Source of the DNA: Chloroflexota bacterium
Lineage (GTDB): Bacteria; Chloroflexota; Anaerolineae; B4-G1
Reading direction: 5' to 3'
Assembly: GCA_024232355.1 (NCBI GenBank)
Contig: JAAEPW010000523.1
Span: 1-25,342, forward strand
Length of the DNA stretch: 25,342 nt
Positions 9,265 to 18,200 of this stretch are shown here, piece after piece. Each line of letters starts with the position of its first letter. The stretch's first letter is position 1. The position numbers and the translations under genes are program-made. The notes under the pieces were generated by a model. That model searched no databases. It saw only the letters and a list, made by a program, of their open reading frames with translations, and was not told the DNA's origin.

Positions 9265-9360
9265 GGCGGAACAATGCTCAGTTTTCAAGCGTTCAACTAC
9301 CAGACGCCCATTCTTTTTAACGAGTTCATAATCCTTTCTGTGCGCCGGTTTGCTGAATAT

Positions 9361-9389
9361 ACTATACGTGAAGCTCGAATTTCTGTCAA
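9361..9389 (-). promoter_or_regulatory. Distal promoter upstream of the topoisomerase gene
   Basis: On the minus strand a perfect TTGACA (9389-9384) is followed after 17 bases by TATAGT (9366-9361). It would give a leader of about 160 bases and reads through the proximal promoter. The 350-base gap 9190-9539 therefore holds two leftward promoters and one rightward promoter, and no gene I can support. Confidence 0.6.
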
Positions 9390-9478
9390 TTGTGAGTTTT
9401 GAACACCTTGCCCTTGAGCGTAGGGATAGTGGCTTGTTCTTTCCTTTTGCTTCCCCCATCCCCGGTGCCGCCAATGCC

Positions 9479-9507
9479 TTGCACGACTGGACAGAGAGAG
9501 TTAGAAT
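9479..9507 (+). promoter_or_regulatory. Promoter of the first MFS gene
   Basis: TTGCAC (9479-9484), a 17-base spacer and TAGAAT (9502-9507). The 36 bases 9473-9508 match 10808-10843, upstream of the second MFS gene, with only three differences, including nearly all of the spacer. Confidence 0.65.
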
Positions 9508-9539
9508 AAGGGGATAACGAAAAGGAGTGAGAAAATCTA

Positions 9540-10756
9540 GTGGCGAAACCCAAAATATCTGGAAATCTACGCGTCATTGCGGCCAAGGCTTCTCTGGACG
9601 GTCTCTCTTCAACGATGGTGCGCACGGTTTGGCAGCCCTTTGTTCTCAGCTTGGGCGCGCCGATGAGCACGCTGGGCTTGCTGGAAAGCCTGGGGGGAAT
9701 GAAAGGCATACTGCCTGCTTTGATTCAATTCATTGGCGGTTGGCTCTCTGATCGTGTGGGGAGAAAGCCCTTTATGATCCTGGGCAGCTTGGCTAGCCTG
9801 GCAGCCGTCTCTTTTTACGTGCTGGCAGCCATCACCAGAGACTGGCGCTGGCTGTTGCCAGGCTCCATCATTGCGGGAGTCGTCCTGATCTTTAGACCGG
9901 CCCAAAATTCGCTGGTCGCTGAATCGGCACGGACCGACCAACGCGGTATGGCCTACAGCATTCTGGTCGTTTCATGGATTGCGCCGGGGATTTTCGCCCC
10001 GGCTCTGGGCGGCTATATGGCCGACCGATGGGGATTCACACCCGTTTTTATACTTCGTCTGATGTTGGAGGGGGTATGTTTATTTGTCATCCTCCGGTTT
10101 CTGCGTGAGACACTGCGCCAGAGCAATGGAGCAGTCTCCTTGAGTGAACTGAAAGGAGCACTGGTCAAAATCATGCGCCTCCCAAAGCATTGCGCGGTTT
10201 CTACTGGACGATGGCCCTGGATAGTTTTGCCTGGGGAATAGGTATTACGCTTCTCTTTGGGATGTTGAGTGAAACGTTTGGTTTTACCACTTTTCAACTG
10301 GGCGTAATGTCCAGCCTGCAATCTGTCGTTTGGATGGTTGCCCAACTACCTGCGGGTAGGTTGGTCGATCGTTTTGGATGTAAACCCTCCTTGGTCTTTT
10401 CAGAGATCATAGGTATCTTGATCCTTGGCGGCAGATTATTCAGCACCAGTTTCCCTGCTTTTGCCTTTTTGCATGCCTGCTTTGGTCTGATAGCCGCTAC
10501 CTGGATACCAGCTCAAAGAACGCTCCTGGCGAACAATGTTTCCGAGAACCAACGCGGAGAAGCAATGGGACGGCTCGCTGCCTTTCAAGGATTGGTCGGT
10601 TTTTCTGCACCCTACTTGGGCGGTCTGCTCTACGAGCGATTCGGTTTTCGGGCCCCGATCTTGGTCAGTCTGATCTGTGTCACTATTGTCACACTGGTTC
10701 TCATCGTCGTAATCAAAGAGCCTCAACCTCCAAAGAACGCGGATTTCCAAGATTAG
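9540..10756 (+). pseudogene. MFS transporter interrupted by a -1 frameshift
   Basis: This is a twelve-helix major facilitator transporter split over two frames. The GTG at 9540 starts MAKPKISGNLRV, with AGGAG at 9523-9527 (a rather long 12-base spacing). The first half carries the MFS loop motif as GGWLSDRVGRKPF and runs to codon AAG at 10185-10187. The zero frame then stops at 10241. The second half reads in the -1 frame from GCA at 10187 (ALRGFYWTMALD), repeats the loop motif as AGRLVDRFGCKPS, and ends at 10756. The switch falls exactly at the heptamer C CCA AAG (10181-10187). The reconstructed protein is about 405 residues, normal for the family. A one-base deletion, sequencing error, or programmed frameshift are all possible. 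The substrate cannot be told; drug or small-molecule efflux is the common role. Confidence 0.8.
10181..10187 (+). other. -1 slippery heptamer CCCAAAG at the frameshift point
   Basis: The heptamer has the X XXY YYZ form in the correct phase of the zero frame (CTC CCA AAG). Re-pairing one base back gives CCC AAA followed by GCA TTG CGC, which is precisely the downstream frame. An AAAGGAG sequence lies at 10152-10158, farther upstream than the usual stimulatory site, and I see no strong stem-loop just downstream. Confidence 0.4.
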
Positions 10757-10813
10757 GTGCTGTTCATCGACGGGTCAATCCATAGATCCTGCCCATCCAC
10801 GTTCTTGAATACC

Positions 10814-10842
10814 TTGCATGACTAGACAGAGAGAGTTAGAAT
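10814..10842 (+). promoter_or_regulatory. Promoter of the second MFS gene, giving a leaderless mRNA
   Basis: TTGCAT (10814-10819), a 17-base spacer and TAGAAT (10837-10842). Transcription should begin 6-7 bases past the -10 element, which is the A of the ATG at 10849, so the message would have no leader. Confidence 0.65.
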
Positions 10843-10848
10843 AGGGAA

Positions 10849-12174
10849 ATGGGAAAAACAAAAGAAAATAACAAAGAAACTAGCGAAATAAAAAGCGGCG
10901 AGAGCACAATTCCCGAGAGCGAAGTTCGACGCAGCTTTACGCTAGGTATATTCAACGGCGCTATCTTTAATCTCGCCGAGGCACTGATCGACCCGCCACT
11001 GGTGCTCACGTGGTTCGTCAGTCAAATAACCTCGTCAAATCTACTAGCCGGCTTGGTATCCCCGTTGGGTAATGCCGGTTGGTTTCTGCCCCAGATTTTC
11101 GTCTCGGCCCGCATCCAACGAATGGAACGCAAGATGCCCAGCTATACCCTGACGGCAGTGATTCGCATTATCGTCTGGATTCTCTTGGCAGTGATGGTCT
11201 GGACCGTAGATGACCCCCAGGTCCTGTTGGTCAGTTTCTTTGTCCTATATTCTATCGCTCGCTTGACATCTGGGTTGGCGGGGTTGACTTTTTTCGACGT
11301 GGTTGCCAAGACGATCCCGGCCCGGCGGCGAGGTAGTTTCTTCAGTTGGCGGCAACTCTTGGGGGGTATGCTGGGTTTGGGCGGTGGATGGATCGTGAAA
11401 ACGGTCCTCAATCACCCATCACTCCCGTTCCCGAACGGACACGCGCTTCTCTTTTCACTCTATTGTGTGGCCATAGTTCCTGGATTGCTATCTTTTATCA
11501 TGATCCGAGAGCCTCCACGGGCAGTCACAAACGTGCCGGTGACGATAAAGGATCAACTGCAAAGGGCAAGGCAACTCTTACGCGAGAACAGAGTCTATCG
11601 TCGCCACCTATCAGCTCGGACATGCCTGATCTTGGCAGGCGTTGTACTCCCTTTCTACGGTATCTATGCCAAGGACAGGTTGGGTGCTCCTGAAGGGATG
11701 GTGGGGGTCTATGTGACGACTCGCATCGCGGCACAGATGCTCTTTAATCTCCCATGGGGACGTCTGAGCGACCGCTACGGGAACCGGCTGGCGATGCGAC
11801 TGTTGAGCCTGGGCAGCGGAGCGACGACACTATTGGCACTGATATTGATAGCGCTAGTAGAGTTCTTACAACTCCAGGGAACGTGGCTTCCCTATTTAGC
11901 TCTCCCACTGTTTTTCCTGAACGGAGCCATACGGCCCGCCCAAGTATTATCGGGTAGTAACTTTTTGCTGGAACTGGTTCCTGAGGATGAGCGCCCCCTC
12001 TATATGGGACTTTCCAATACACTGATGGGGATCATCGTTTTGATCTCTGGGGTGGGTGGATTGGTGGTGGACTTTGTCGGTTTCGCGGGCCTCTTTGCCA
12101 TATCACTGATGTTTTACCTGCTCGGGTACGTGTTTGCGTCGGGTCTGCCAGAGCCACGGGAAGCAACACAATAG
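10849..12174 (+). CDS. MFS transporter
   Basis: The 441-residue product is an integral membrane transporter of the major facilitator superfamily, with about twelve hydrophobic helices after a charged N-terminal tail (residues 1-30, MGKTKENNKETSE). The second half has the loop motif WGRLSDRYGNRLA after helix 8. Its substrate is not deducible. It follows the frameshifted MFS gene by 92 bases in the same direction but has its own promoter, a near copy of the first one. It is not a close repeat of its neighbour at protein level, so the promoter similarity is more striking than the gene similarity. No ribosome site precedes the ATG, in keeping with leaderless translation. The stop TAG is at 12172-12174; no clear terminator follows. 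Confidence 0.85.
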   Translation: MGKTKENNKETSEIKSGESTIPESEVRRSFTLGIFNGAIFNLAEALIDPPLVLTWFVSQITSSNLLAGLVSPLGNAGWFLPQIFVSARIQRMERKMPSYTLTAVIRIIVWILLAVMVWTVDDPQVLLVSFFVLYSIARLTSGLAGLTFFDVVAKTIPARRRGSFFSWRQLLGGMLGLGGGWIVKTVLNHPSLPFPNGHALLFSLYCVAIVPGLLSFIMIREPPRAVTNVPVTIKDQLQRARQLLRENRVYRRHLSARTCLILAGVVLPFYGIYAKDRLGAPEGMVGVYVTTRIAAQMLFNLPWGRLSDRYGNRLAMRLLSLGSGATTLLALILIALVEFLQLQGTWLPYLALPLFFLNGAIRPAQVLSGSNFLLELVPEDERPLYMGLSNTLMGIIVLISGVGGLVVDFVGFAGLFAISLMFYLLGYVFASGLPEPREATQ

Positions 12175-12369
12175 CAACCATAGCGAAACACCACAATTTT
12201 TGTTATACACAACCCCTCTCTGCTACACAGCGTTGCTCACCGCTCGCATTGTGACCAACACTGTACGTTACGGCGATTCTGTTTACTTTTCGTCAAGCCA
12301 CACTTGAGCACTTGGCTTATCGGCAAAGTTTCTCGTCATTTGAGTCAAGCCCGACCTCTTGCCAATGTT

Positions 12370-12509
12370 TTGCTACCGGACACTTTTCACATACGAGTGG
12401 GATATGTTAATTTTTTGCCACGAATTGCACGAATTTTCACAAATTTCCCCCCCACATTCGTGGTAATTCGTGCAATTCGTGGCTAAAGAAAAAAGTGTCC
12501 GGTAGTGAA
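12370..12509. mobile_element. 140-bp MITE-like element with 9-bp target duplication
   Basis: The element is bounded by perfect copies of GCCAATGTT (12361-12369 and 12510-12518). Its ends are inverted repeats: TTGCTACCGGACACTTTT at the left, and TTCACTACCGGACACTTTT read inward from the right (15-base perfect core, one-base length difference near the tip). It encodes no protein. Inside is a further 19-base perfect inverted repeat, GCCACGAATTGCACGAATT at 12417-12435 against 12465-12483. One end is identical over 17 bases to the end of the IS4-like remnant at 5404, suggesting that family mobilised it. Confidence 0.88.
12417..12483. repeat. Internal 19-bp inverted repeat of the CACGAATT type
   Basis: Arms 12417-12435 and 12465-12483 are perfectly complementary with a 29-base loop containing a C7 run. 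Short repeated CACGAATT words of this sort are widely dispersed in environmental bacterial genomes (general recollection). Here the repeat is nested in the MITE-like element. Confidence 0.7.
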
Positions 12510-12759
12510 GCCAATGTTCTTGACAGGCATATCCGCCAAAGCCGAGCCGACGATCACCGCCAACTTGCGGACACCCAACTCGACGATCTTGACCTGGACC
12601 TTTTCGTGCAGGGCCTGGACGTCCTGCGGTGGAGTCTTCATCTCTGTCACGTCTCCCAGGATAAAGCCCGGTTTCTTTGCCTGCGTAAATATCGTGTCCC
12701 AATGTTTTTCCAAGTCTGGAACCTCTTCAACTGATTTGGGCACAAGACCCTATTTACGT

Positions 12760-13839
12760 TTAACTAGGCGGCTCGTTTCCTTCCAATGGCAGCCATACTC
12801 TGAATGTACTCCCCTCGCCTACCTGGCTTTCCACCTCGATCTCTCCACCGTGCAAATCCACGATTTCCTTGACGATAGACAACCCCAATCCTGTGCCCGG
12901 AATGTCCAACTGGTTGGCGTGCAAGCCCCGGTAGAACCGTTTAAAGAGGTTTGGCAAGTCTTTTGGATCAATACCGATGCCGGTATCTCGAACTTGCAGG
13001 CAAGCCAGCCCTCGTTCTACGTCCAGAGATGTGCTGACGCATACCTGGCCAGTGGGCGTATAGTTGACGGCATTGGTCAGCAGATTGTTGATCACTTGGG
13101 CCAGCCGTCCACGCTCGGCGCGTACAAGTGGGAGTGCAGGGTCCGGCTCAAAAACTAGTTCCAAACCAGCGGCATTGGCATGTACTAGGTGGGTGGCGAC
13201 AATCTGTGCGATCACCGTATTCAAGTTCTCTGGTGCAAATTCCATCTCGACCGTGTCCGCCTGTAGCCGAGAAATAGCCAGGGTTTTCTCCGTGAGGCTC
13301 GTCATCTGCCGGACCTCTTGCTTGAGGATGTTGATGTGATATGTGTGCTTTTCGGGTTTGGACCGTTCCAACATTTGTACGCGCAGACCAATGCTAGTGA
13401 GCGGAGTGCGCAATTCGTGGGAGACGTCGGACGCAAACTTGATTTGGGCTTGTTTCTGTAATTTCTGCTGGCGCTTGAGCAAGCCCATGCGCACGCTCTC
13501 TTGCAACTTGGCTACTTTGCAGGGCTTGAACAAATAGTCGTGCGCGCCATGACGCAACGCCTCGGTGGCAGTCTCTAGCGAACCGTGGGCTGTGAGCACG
13601 ATGGCGATCGTATCCGGCGATTGCTGCCGCAGCGCCGACAGCACCTCTATACCTCCAATTTCCTTCATTCGTAGATCAATCAATGCCAGATCAAACTCTT
13701 GGGTCGCAATACGTTCCAGTGCGGCCTCACCGCTATCCACGGTCACCACATGGTAACCACTGTGCGTGAGTACTCCCGCCAGAGAGGTACGCACACCTAC
13801 TTCATCATCCACAATCAAAATTGTCGCTTTTGAATTCAT
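12760..13839 (-). CDS. Receiver-histidine kinase hybrid
   Basis: The 359-residue cytoplasmic protein has a receiver domain first (residues 5-120, acidic pair D11/D12, phospho-acceptor D55, lysine K106). A HisKA dimerisation domain follows with H141 in DVSHELRTPL, then a HATPase domain with NNLLTNAVNY (N box), DTGIGI (G1) and GTGLGLSIV (G2). There are no membrane segments, so input must come through the receiver or a partner. This receiver-first order fits an intermediate relay kinase. It starts at ATG 13837-13839, 26 bases after the lone receiver gene, and precedes the broken STAS-like gene. All catalytic residues are present. The signal and target are unknown. Confidence 0.92.
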   Translation of the reverse strand: MNSKATILIVDDEVGVRTSLAGVLTHSGYHVVTVDSGEAALERIATQEFDLALIDLRMKEIGGIEVLSALRQQSPDTIAIVLTAHGSLETATEALRHGAHDYLFKPCKVAKLQESVRMGLLKRQQKLQKQAQIKFASDVSHELRTPLTSIGLRVQMLERSKPEKHTYHINILKQEVRQMTSLTEKTLAISRLQADTVEMEFAPENLNTVIAQIVATHLVHANAAGLELVFEPDPALPLVRAERGRLAQVINNLLTNAVNYTPTGQVCVSTSLDVERGLACLQVRDTGIGIDPKDLPNLFKRFYRGLHANQLDIPGTGLGLSIVKEIVDLHGGEIEVESQVGEGSTFRVWLPLEGNEPPS

Positions 13840-13865
13840 TGATCCCTCAAATTATCGTCTGCACA

Positions 13866-14228
13866 TCACTCCATCAACACCTCTTGGACCGCATTCAACA
13901 AATCCGTGATAGGGAACGGCTTGTTAATATAACGACCAACCTGCAATCGGCGAGCCTCCGCCTCGATCTCGCCGTCGCCATAGGCAGTGATGAGAATGGT
14001 ACGCATCTGCGGATTAGTTATTTGCATTTTCTGGATCAGTTCGAGCCCGTTGATACCGGGCATGCGCAAATCGGTCACCAGCAGATCTATTGGCCGGTCG
14101 TCAAACAGGTCCAGAGCCTCTTCTCCAGAGTGCGTGATGCTTACGCTGTAATCTCTGTCCGAGTGTTCTAGTGCTCTACCCAGAAAAAACGCTACTTTGG
14201 GTTCATCGTCTACGATCAAAATATGCAA
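13866..14228 (-). CDS. Stand-alone receiver domain protein
   Basis: This 120-residue protein is a single CheY-like receiver with acidic residues D7/D8, phospho-acceptor D53 in LLVTDLRMPG, and lysine in NKPFP. It has no output domain, so it likely shuttles phosphate between partners or binds the neighbouring kinases. The start is TTG at 14226-14228, chosen because a strong AGGAGG lies 11 bases upstream and translation opens directly into HILIVDDEP. Its 143-base upstream gap carries an extended -10 promoter and a phased operator-like repeat array, so it and the kinase after it appear separately controlled from the upstream pair. Confidence 0.9.
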   Translation of the reverse strand: MHILIVDDEPKVAFFLGRALEHSDRDYSVSITHSGEEALDLFDDRPIDLLVTDLRMPGINGLELIQKMQITNPQMRTILITAYGDGEIEAEARRLQVGRYINKPFPITDLLNAVQEVLME

Positions 14229-14261
14229 TGTATTCCACCTCCTCTATGATTTGTTGCAATC

Positions 14262-14329
14262 AGTATAGCATAGGATCGCTCAATTGAGGGTTCCAAAGGC
14301 GTTCCAAATGAGGTCCGTTTTTGTTCCAA
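14262..14329 (-). promoter_or_regulatory. Extended -10 promoter with four 11-bp-phased operator repeats
   Basis: On the plus strand GTTCCAA occurs at 14290-14296, 14301-14307 and 14323-14329, with a weaker GGTCCGT at 14312-14318. The starts are 11 bases apart, one helical turn. On the minus strand these lie just upstream of TGC-TATACT (-10 at 14267-14262), which has no good -35. Seven-base direct repeats with four-base gaps are the pattern bound by PhoB/OmpR-family regulators. The array would cover about -74 to -35. Confidence 0.6.
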
Positions 14330-14371
14330 TTGATCCGCATCTTGCGCATCTATGTTCTTTTGTGGGGGATT

Positions 14372-15193
14372 TTACTTGGCTTTAGTAGCGATGGTGTACC
14401 CGCTGCCACGCACCGTGTGTAAAAGATGCGGCTGGGTGGGCCCCATTTTCAGTTTGTGGCGCAGTCGGTGGATGTGGGTGCGCAAGAGGGTGCGGGCGTC
14501 CCGTTCATCCAGGTCGTAACCACGCACGTGAGCAACCAAATCGCGGCAGGAAACAACCTGGTCTCGGTGACGCAGCAGGTAGGTCAGTATCTTGAATTCG
14601 GTCTGTGTCAAGTCAACTGGCTGACCGCGCACGACGACGAGATGTTTAAGTCTGTCTATGGTGATATCTGATACTTGCAGAAAACGTTTCGAGTCATCGG
14701 TGGGTGGCGTCTCTGATGGTTGGTCAGCCGTCTTGAGGCTGACCAAAGCTCTCTCCAACAATACAACCGGGTCTTTGTGGGCCAGCCGCCGCTGCCGCTC
14801 GACCAAGCCCGCTTCTACAGCACGGACGATTTCCTTCACGGGGCTAGGTTTGAGCAAATAGTCAAAAGCTCCCTGCCGGATGGCGACGATGGCTGAATCT
14901 AGCGTGCCGTATGCGGTTAGAATAATAAACACCGTGTCTGGTGCGAGAGGACGCGCTACTTGCAGCACCTCGGCACCGTTCATCTCTGGCATTTGAAGGT
15001 CGAGGATCACCAAGTCCAAGTTTTTTGCTTTGATGTGTTCCAGAGCCTTGCTGCCAGAGCTAACCTCTGTGACCTTGTAGCCCAGGTGTTTGAATACTCC
15101 GGCCAACGTGTGACGCAACGCTCGCTCATCGTCCACGATGAGGATATGTGCGCCTGGGAGCGCCTGGACACTTTTAATTCCCAAAGTTGTCAT
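14372..15193 (-). CDS. Response regulator, receiver plus OmpR/PhoB-type winged helix
   Basis: The 273-residue protein has a receiver (residues 15-130; D21/D22, phospho-acceptor D65, K115), a loose linker (about 135-172), and a C-terminal winged-helix DNA-binding domain (about 173-270; LTQTEFKILTYLLRH, then HTVRGSGY at the wing). Phosphorylation should promote tandem binding to direct repeats; the 11-bp repeat array ahead of the next gene is a candidate target. The receiver (AYGTLDSAIVAIRQGAFDYL) is more NtrC-like than typical PhoB, and the linker is long. GGAG lies 7 bases before the ATG at 15191-15193. It follows the giant kinase by 44 bases, so the two probably form a cognate pair. Proximity to pst/phoU suggests but does not prove a phosphate role. 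Confidence 0.92.
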   Translation of the reverse strand: MTTLGIKSVQALPGAHILIVDDERALRHTLAGVFKHLGYKVTEVSSGSKALEHIKAKNLDLVILDLQMPEMNGAEVLQVARPLAPDTVFIILTAYGTLDSAIVAIRQGAFDYLLKPSPVKEIVRAVEAGLVERQRRLAHKDPVVLLERALVSLKTADQPSETPPTDDSKRFLQVSDITIDRLKHLVVVRGQPVDLTQTEFKILTYLLRHRDQVVSCRDLVAHVRGYDLDERDARTLLRTHIHRLRHKLKMGPTQPHLLHTVRGSGYTIATKAK

Positions 15194-15237
15194 AGGTAAA
15201 CTCCACTGCTGGCTCTATATTCAGAGTAGTGCATTCT

Positions 15238-18200
15238 TTATGCTGGCAACACTGGTAACCACACGGTAAATGTTGTCCCCTCTCCTGCCGTGCTTTGCAC
15301 AGTTATTTCCCCTCCATGTTGCTCGATCATACCATGACTGATACTTAATCCCAAGCCAGTTCCCCCTTCCTTGGTTGAAAAGAAAGGTTCAAAGATGCGG
15401 CCCAGGTGTTCGGGAGGTATCCCTACTCCACTGTCGGAGAAGGACACCGTCAGACGATCATCTTCTACCAGGTAACTCGAAACATGTAAAGACCCTCCGT
15501 TGGGCATAGCATCTACGGCGTTGAGCAGGATATTGAGAAAGACTTGCTCTAGTTCGCCAGAGACCGCTGCAACAGGTGGAAGGCCATCTGCTAGATGCCG
15601 CCGGATCGTGATATGTCGATGCTGAAAGTATTTGCCGGTCAACGCCAACGTCTTTTCGACGGTATCATTTATCTCTATGGGTTGCTTGCCCCGCCGCGAC
15701 GGGCGCGCAAATTCGAGGATTCGGGTCACAATTTCCACCAGCCGTTCAACTTCTTCATCGGCCATCCGAAGATACTCTCGCTCTTCCTCAGGTTCCAGTG
15801 GGAAACCAAGTACAAGCTGCAAGCTGTTGTGAATAGCCTGGAGGGGGTTGTTGATCTCGTGGGCCAGCGAAGCGGACAACCGGCCCGTGGCGGCCAGTTT
15901 TTCGCTTTGCACTAATTGGGCTTGCGATTGTTCCACCAGCTTGCGCTGTTCCCGTTCCGCCTCATACACCTGCGCGTTTTTCATCACAGTGCCCAGTTGG
16001 GCAGCGATCGCCTCAAATAGGTGTAGATCATCCTTGGTGAACGCATCTGGTTCTGGGCTTTCTGCGTTCAGGATGGCAATGATGCGGCTGTCCACTTGTA
16101 CCGGTACGCACAATTCCGAGGCTAACCCAGATACCAACTCGAAATAATCGGGAGACTGAAGAGTGTTGCGGATCAACACTGGTTGTCCGGTAGTATAGAC
16201 CTGCCCGCACACACTCCCCTCCAAGGGCAAACGTATATCTTCCCCAACCGGAGGTGCAAAGCCCACAAGAGAAGGATGGACGACCAGGTGCTCTCCCGAC
16301 TCGTCTGGGAGCACCAGATTCACGTATTCGATGTTTAGCGTGCGTCGAATGGACTGGATAGCACGGATGAGCACCTGGTCAAAGTCCAAGGTGGCGGCTG
16401 CAGCCAGCATCACGTTTTGCAGTACGTTCGTCTCTGCCAGTCGGCGGCTGGTCTCTTCGTACAGTTGCGCGTTTTCGATGGCTATGGCTGCGTTTGCGGC
16501 CAGCGGCTCTAATAATTCTAGGTCTGTCACGTCAAAGCGATCAACTCGTGTGTCTACTATTTGGAGCACGCCAATGATGTGATCTTTGACCCACAAGGGA
16601 ATGCTGAGGATAGAGCGCAGCGGCAAGCCAGTTTGTTGATCTATTTCTTCATAGTGACGCTCGTCAACCTGTGCATCCGGCACGATCAGGCTCTCGCCAC
16701 TGTTCGCTACCCAACCGGCAAACCCTGTGCCTGGCGGCAAGCGCCAGTCGCGCACAATCTCGCTCTGAGGACCGATGACGTGTTGGCAGATCAACCCGCT
16801 CGATTCTGACTCGACTAGCCAGACCAAGCAGGCCACTACGTCCATTAGATGACGCACCTCTTCCAACAAGACATCGAGTACCTGATCCAGCTTGAGGGTG
16901 GAGCTAAATGCCTGTCCTGCTTGATTGAGCAGTGCCAGTTCGCGGTTGCGTTGCCGGAGCGCGTGCGTGGCTTGCGATACCTCAGCCAAGGCTGTTTCCT
17001 TGTCCGCCAACGCTTTGCGTTGGCCTTCCTCAGCCTGCTTGCGATCAGTGATATCATCCATCACAGCAAGTAGACATTGCTCGCCTTCTACCTCGATGGG
17101 TTCTGCTGAGAAGGAGCCAGTGCGTATTTCCCTTGTCTTTGTGCGAAATTCAGCCTCCACATTGCGAAGCGATCCGTGTTCTTTTATTATCTGCGCAAGT
17201 CTTTCACGATCTTTTGGGTTAACAAATATATCCAGATTCGTTGAGGTGTGACCAATCGCCTCGGCTCGATCATAACCTAGAACACGCAAAAAACTCTCGT
17301 TCACGTCCATGTAGCGCCCGTCTTTTAGGCTGCTGAGGCCTATTACGCTGGGGCTGGAATGAAATGCTTTGGAGAACTTTTCTTCCGAGGCGCGCAGTGC
17401 CTCCTCTGCCTGTTTTCGCTCGGTGATGTCACGCACAACTGCCTGTATAAAAACCTCACCCTTGAGTTCGAGGTGGTTGAGGTGAACCTCTACCCAAAAA
17501 GGTCTGCCATCATCTAGACGATGATGCATCCATTCAAAGCTTTGCAAGTAGCTTTGCATAACAGAGAGAGCCAATTCACGTATTTTTTCACCAGATGATT
17601 GGCCGTCCGGTTGTGTTGGAGGTGAGAAATCTTGGGGGCTTTTGCCTATAATTTGATCACGATGTGAACATCCAAACAGTCCAAGTGTACGCTCGTTGCA
17701 ATCCAGATAACGAGCACCATATTCTTTGGAAACATCCATAATGAAAAGGGCATCATTTGCGTGTTCAAACAAGTTTCTGTACTTTTCTTCACTCTCTCTC
17801 AATGCACCTTCCGCTCGCTTGCGCTCGATGATTTCCTGCTGGGCTTGCTCGAACAACTGCGCCCTGCGCCAGGCGGCGGCTACTTGATGGGCAAAGGCGT
17901 TGATTGCGGGTATATCGTCCTCAGTCAGATCATCCGAATGCACAGCGAGCGCGCCGATGACCATATCCTCCGCGATGAGGGGCGCGGTGATGGATTTTGG
18001 TATCTTTATTGTTTCCACCAGTTGCCCCGCAATCTTTTTCAGAGGCCCAGACAGGACCTGCTGCATCACATCATCTCCGACTATCAAAGCAGTTTGTCTG
18101 TCCCAAATCACTTTTCTGTATACGTCTACATTTTCAATGGGAAATGAGAAATTTTTGTGGTCGATACCCGTCATCTTTTCAGCGATCTCGATTAATCCGA

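Larger units (their letters stand above)
12283..12743 (-). pseudogene. STAS-like small protein gene split by a 140-bp insertion
   Basis: The 5' part runs from GTG 12743 to 12510 (78 codons, ending MPVKNIG). The 3' part runs from 12360 to the stop TAA at 12283-12285 (25 codons, KRSGLTQMTRNF to WLDEK). The 9-base duplicated target AACATTGGC encodes N-I-G in the same frame on both sides, so removing the element and one copy restores a continuous 103-residue ORF. The motif GVRKLAVIVGSALADM recalls STAS/SpoIIAA-like regulators that accompany bacterial signalling genes (family assignment from memory, moderate). The usual N-terminal strand seems short, so the gene could also be trimmed there. It lies 16 bases after the receiver-kinase gene and was probably the last gene of that operon. 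Confidence 0.75.

Noticed and set aside
9297..9329. Ten-residue minus-strand mini-ORF (MNSLKRMGVW) in the distal topoisomerase leader
   Set aside because: The AAAGG before its ATG is too close for a normal ribosome site and no attenuator-like structure follows.
9193..9474. Minus-strand ORF of 93 codons upstream of the topoisomerase gene
   Set aside because: It overlaps two promoter-like sequences, has no ribosome site or recognisable domain, and runs into the topoisomerase leader.
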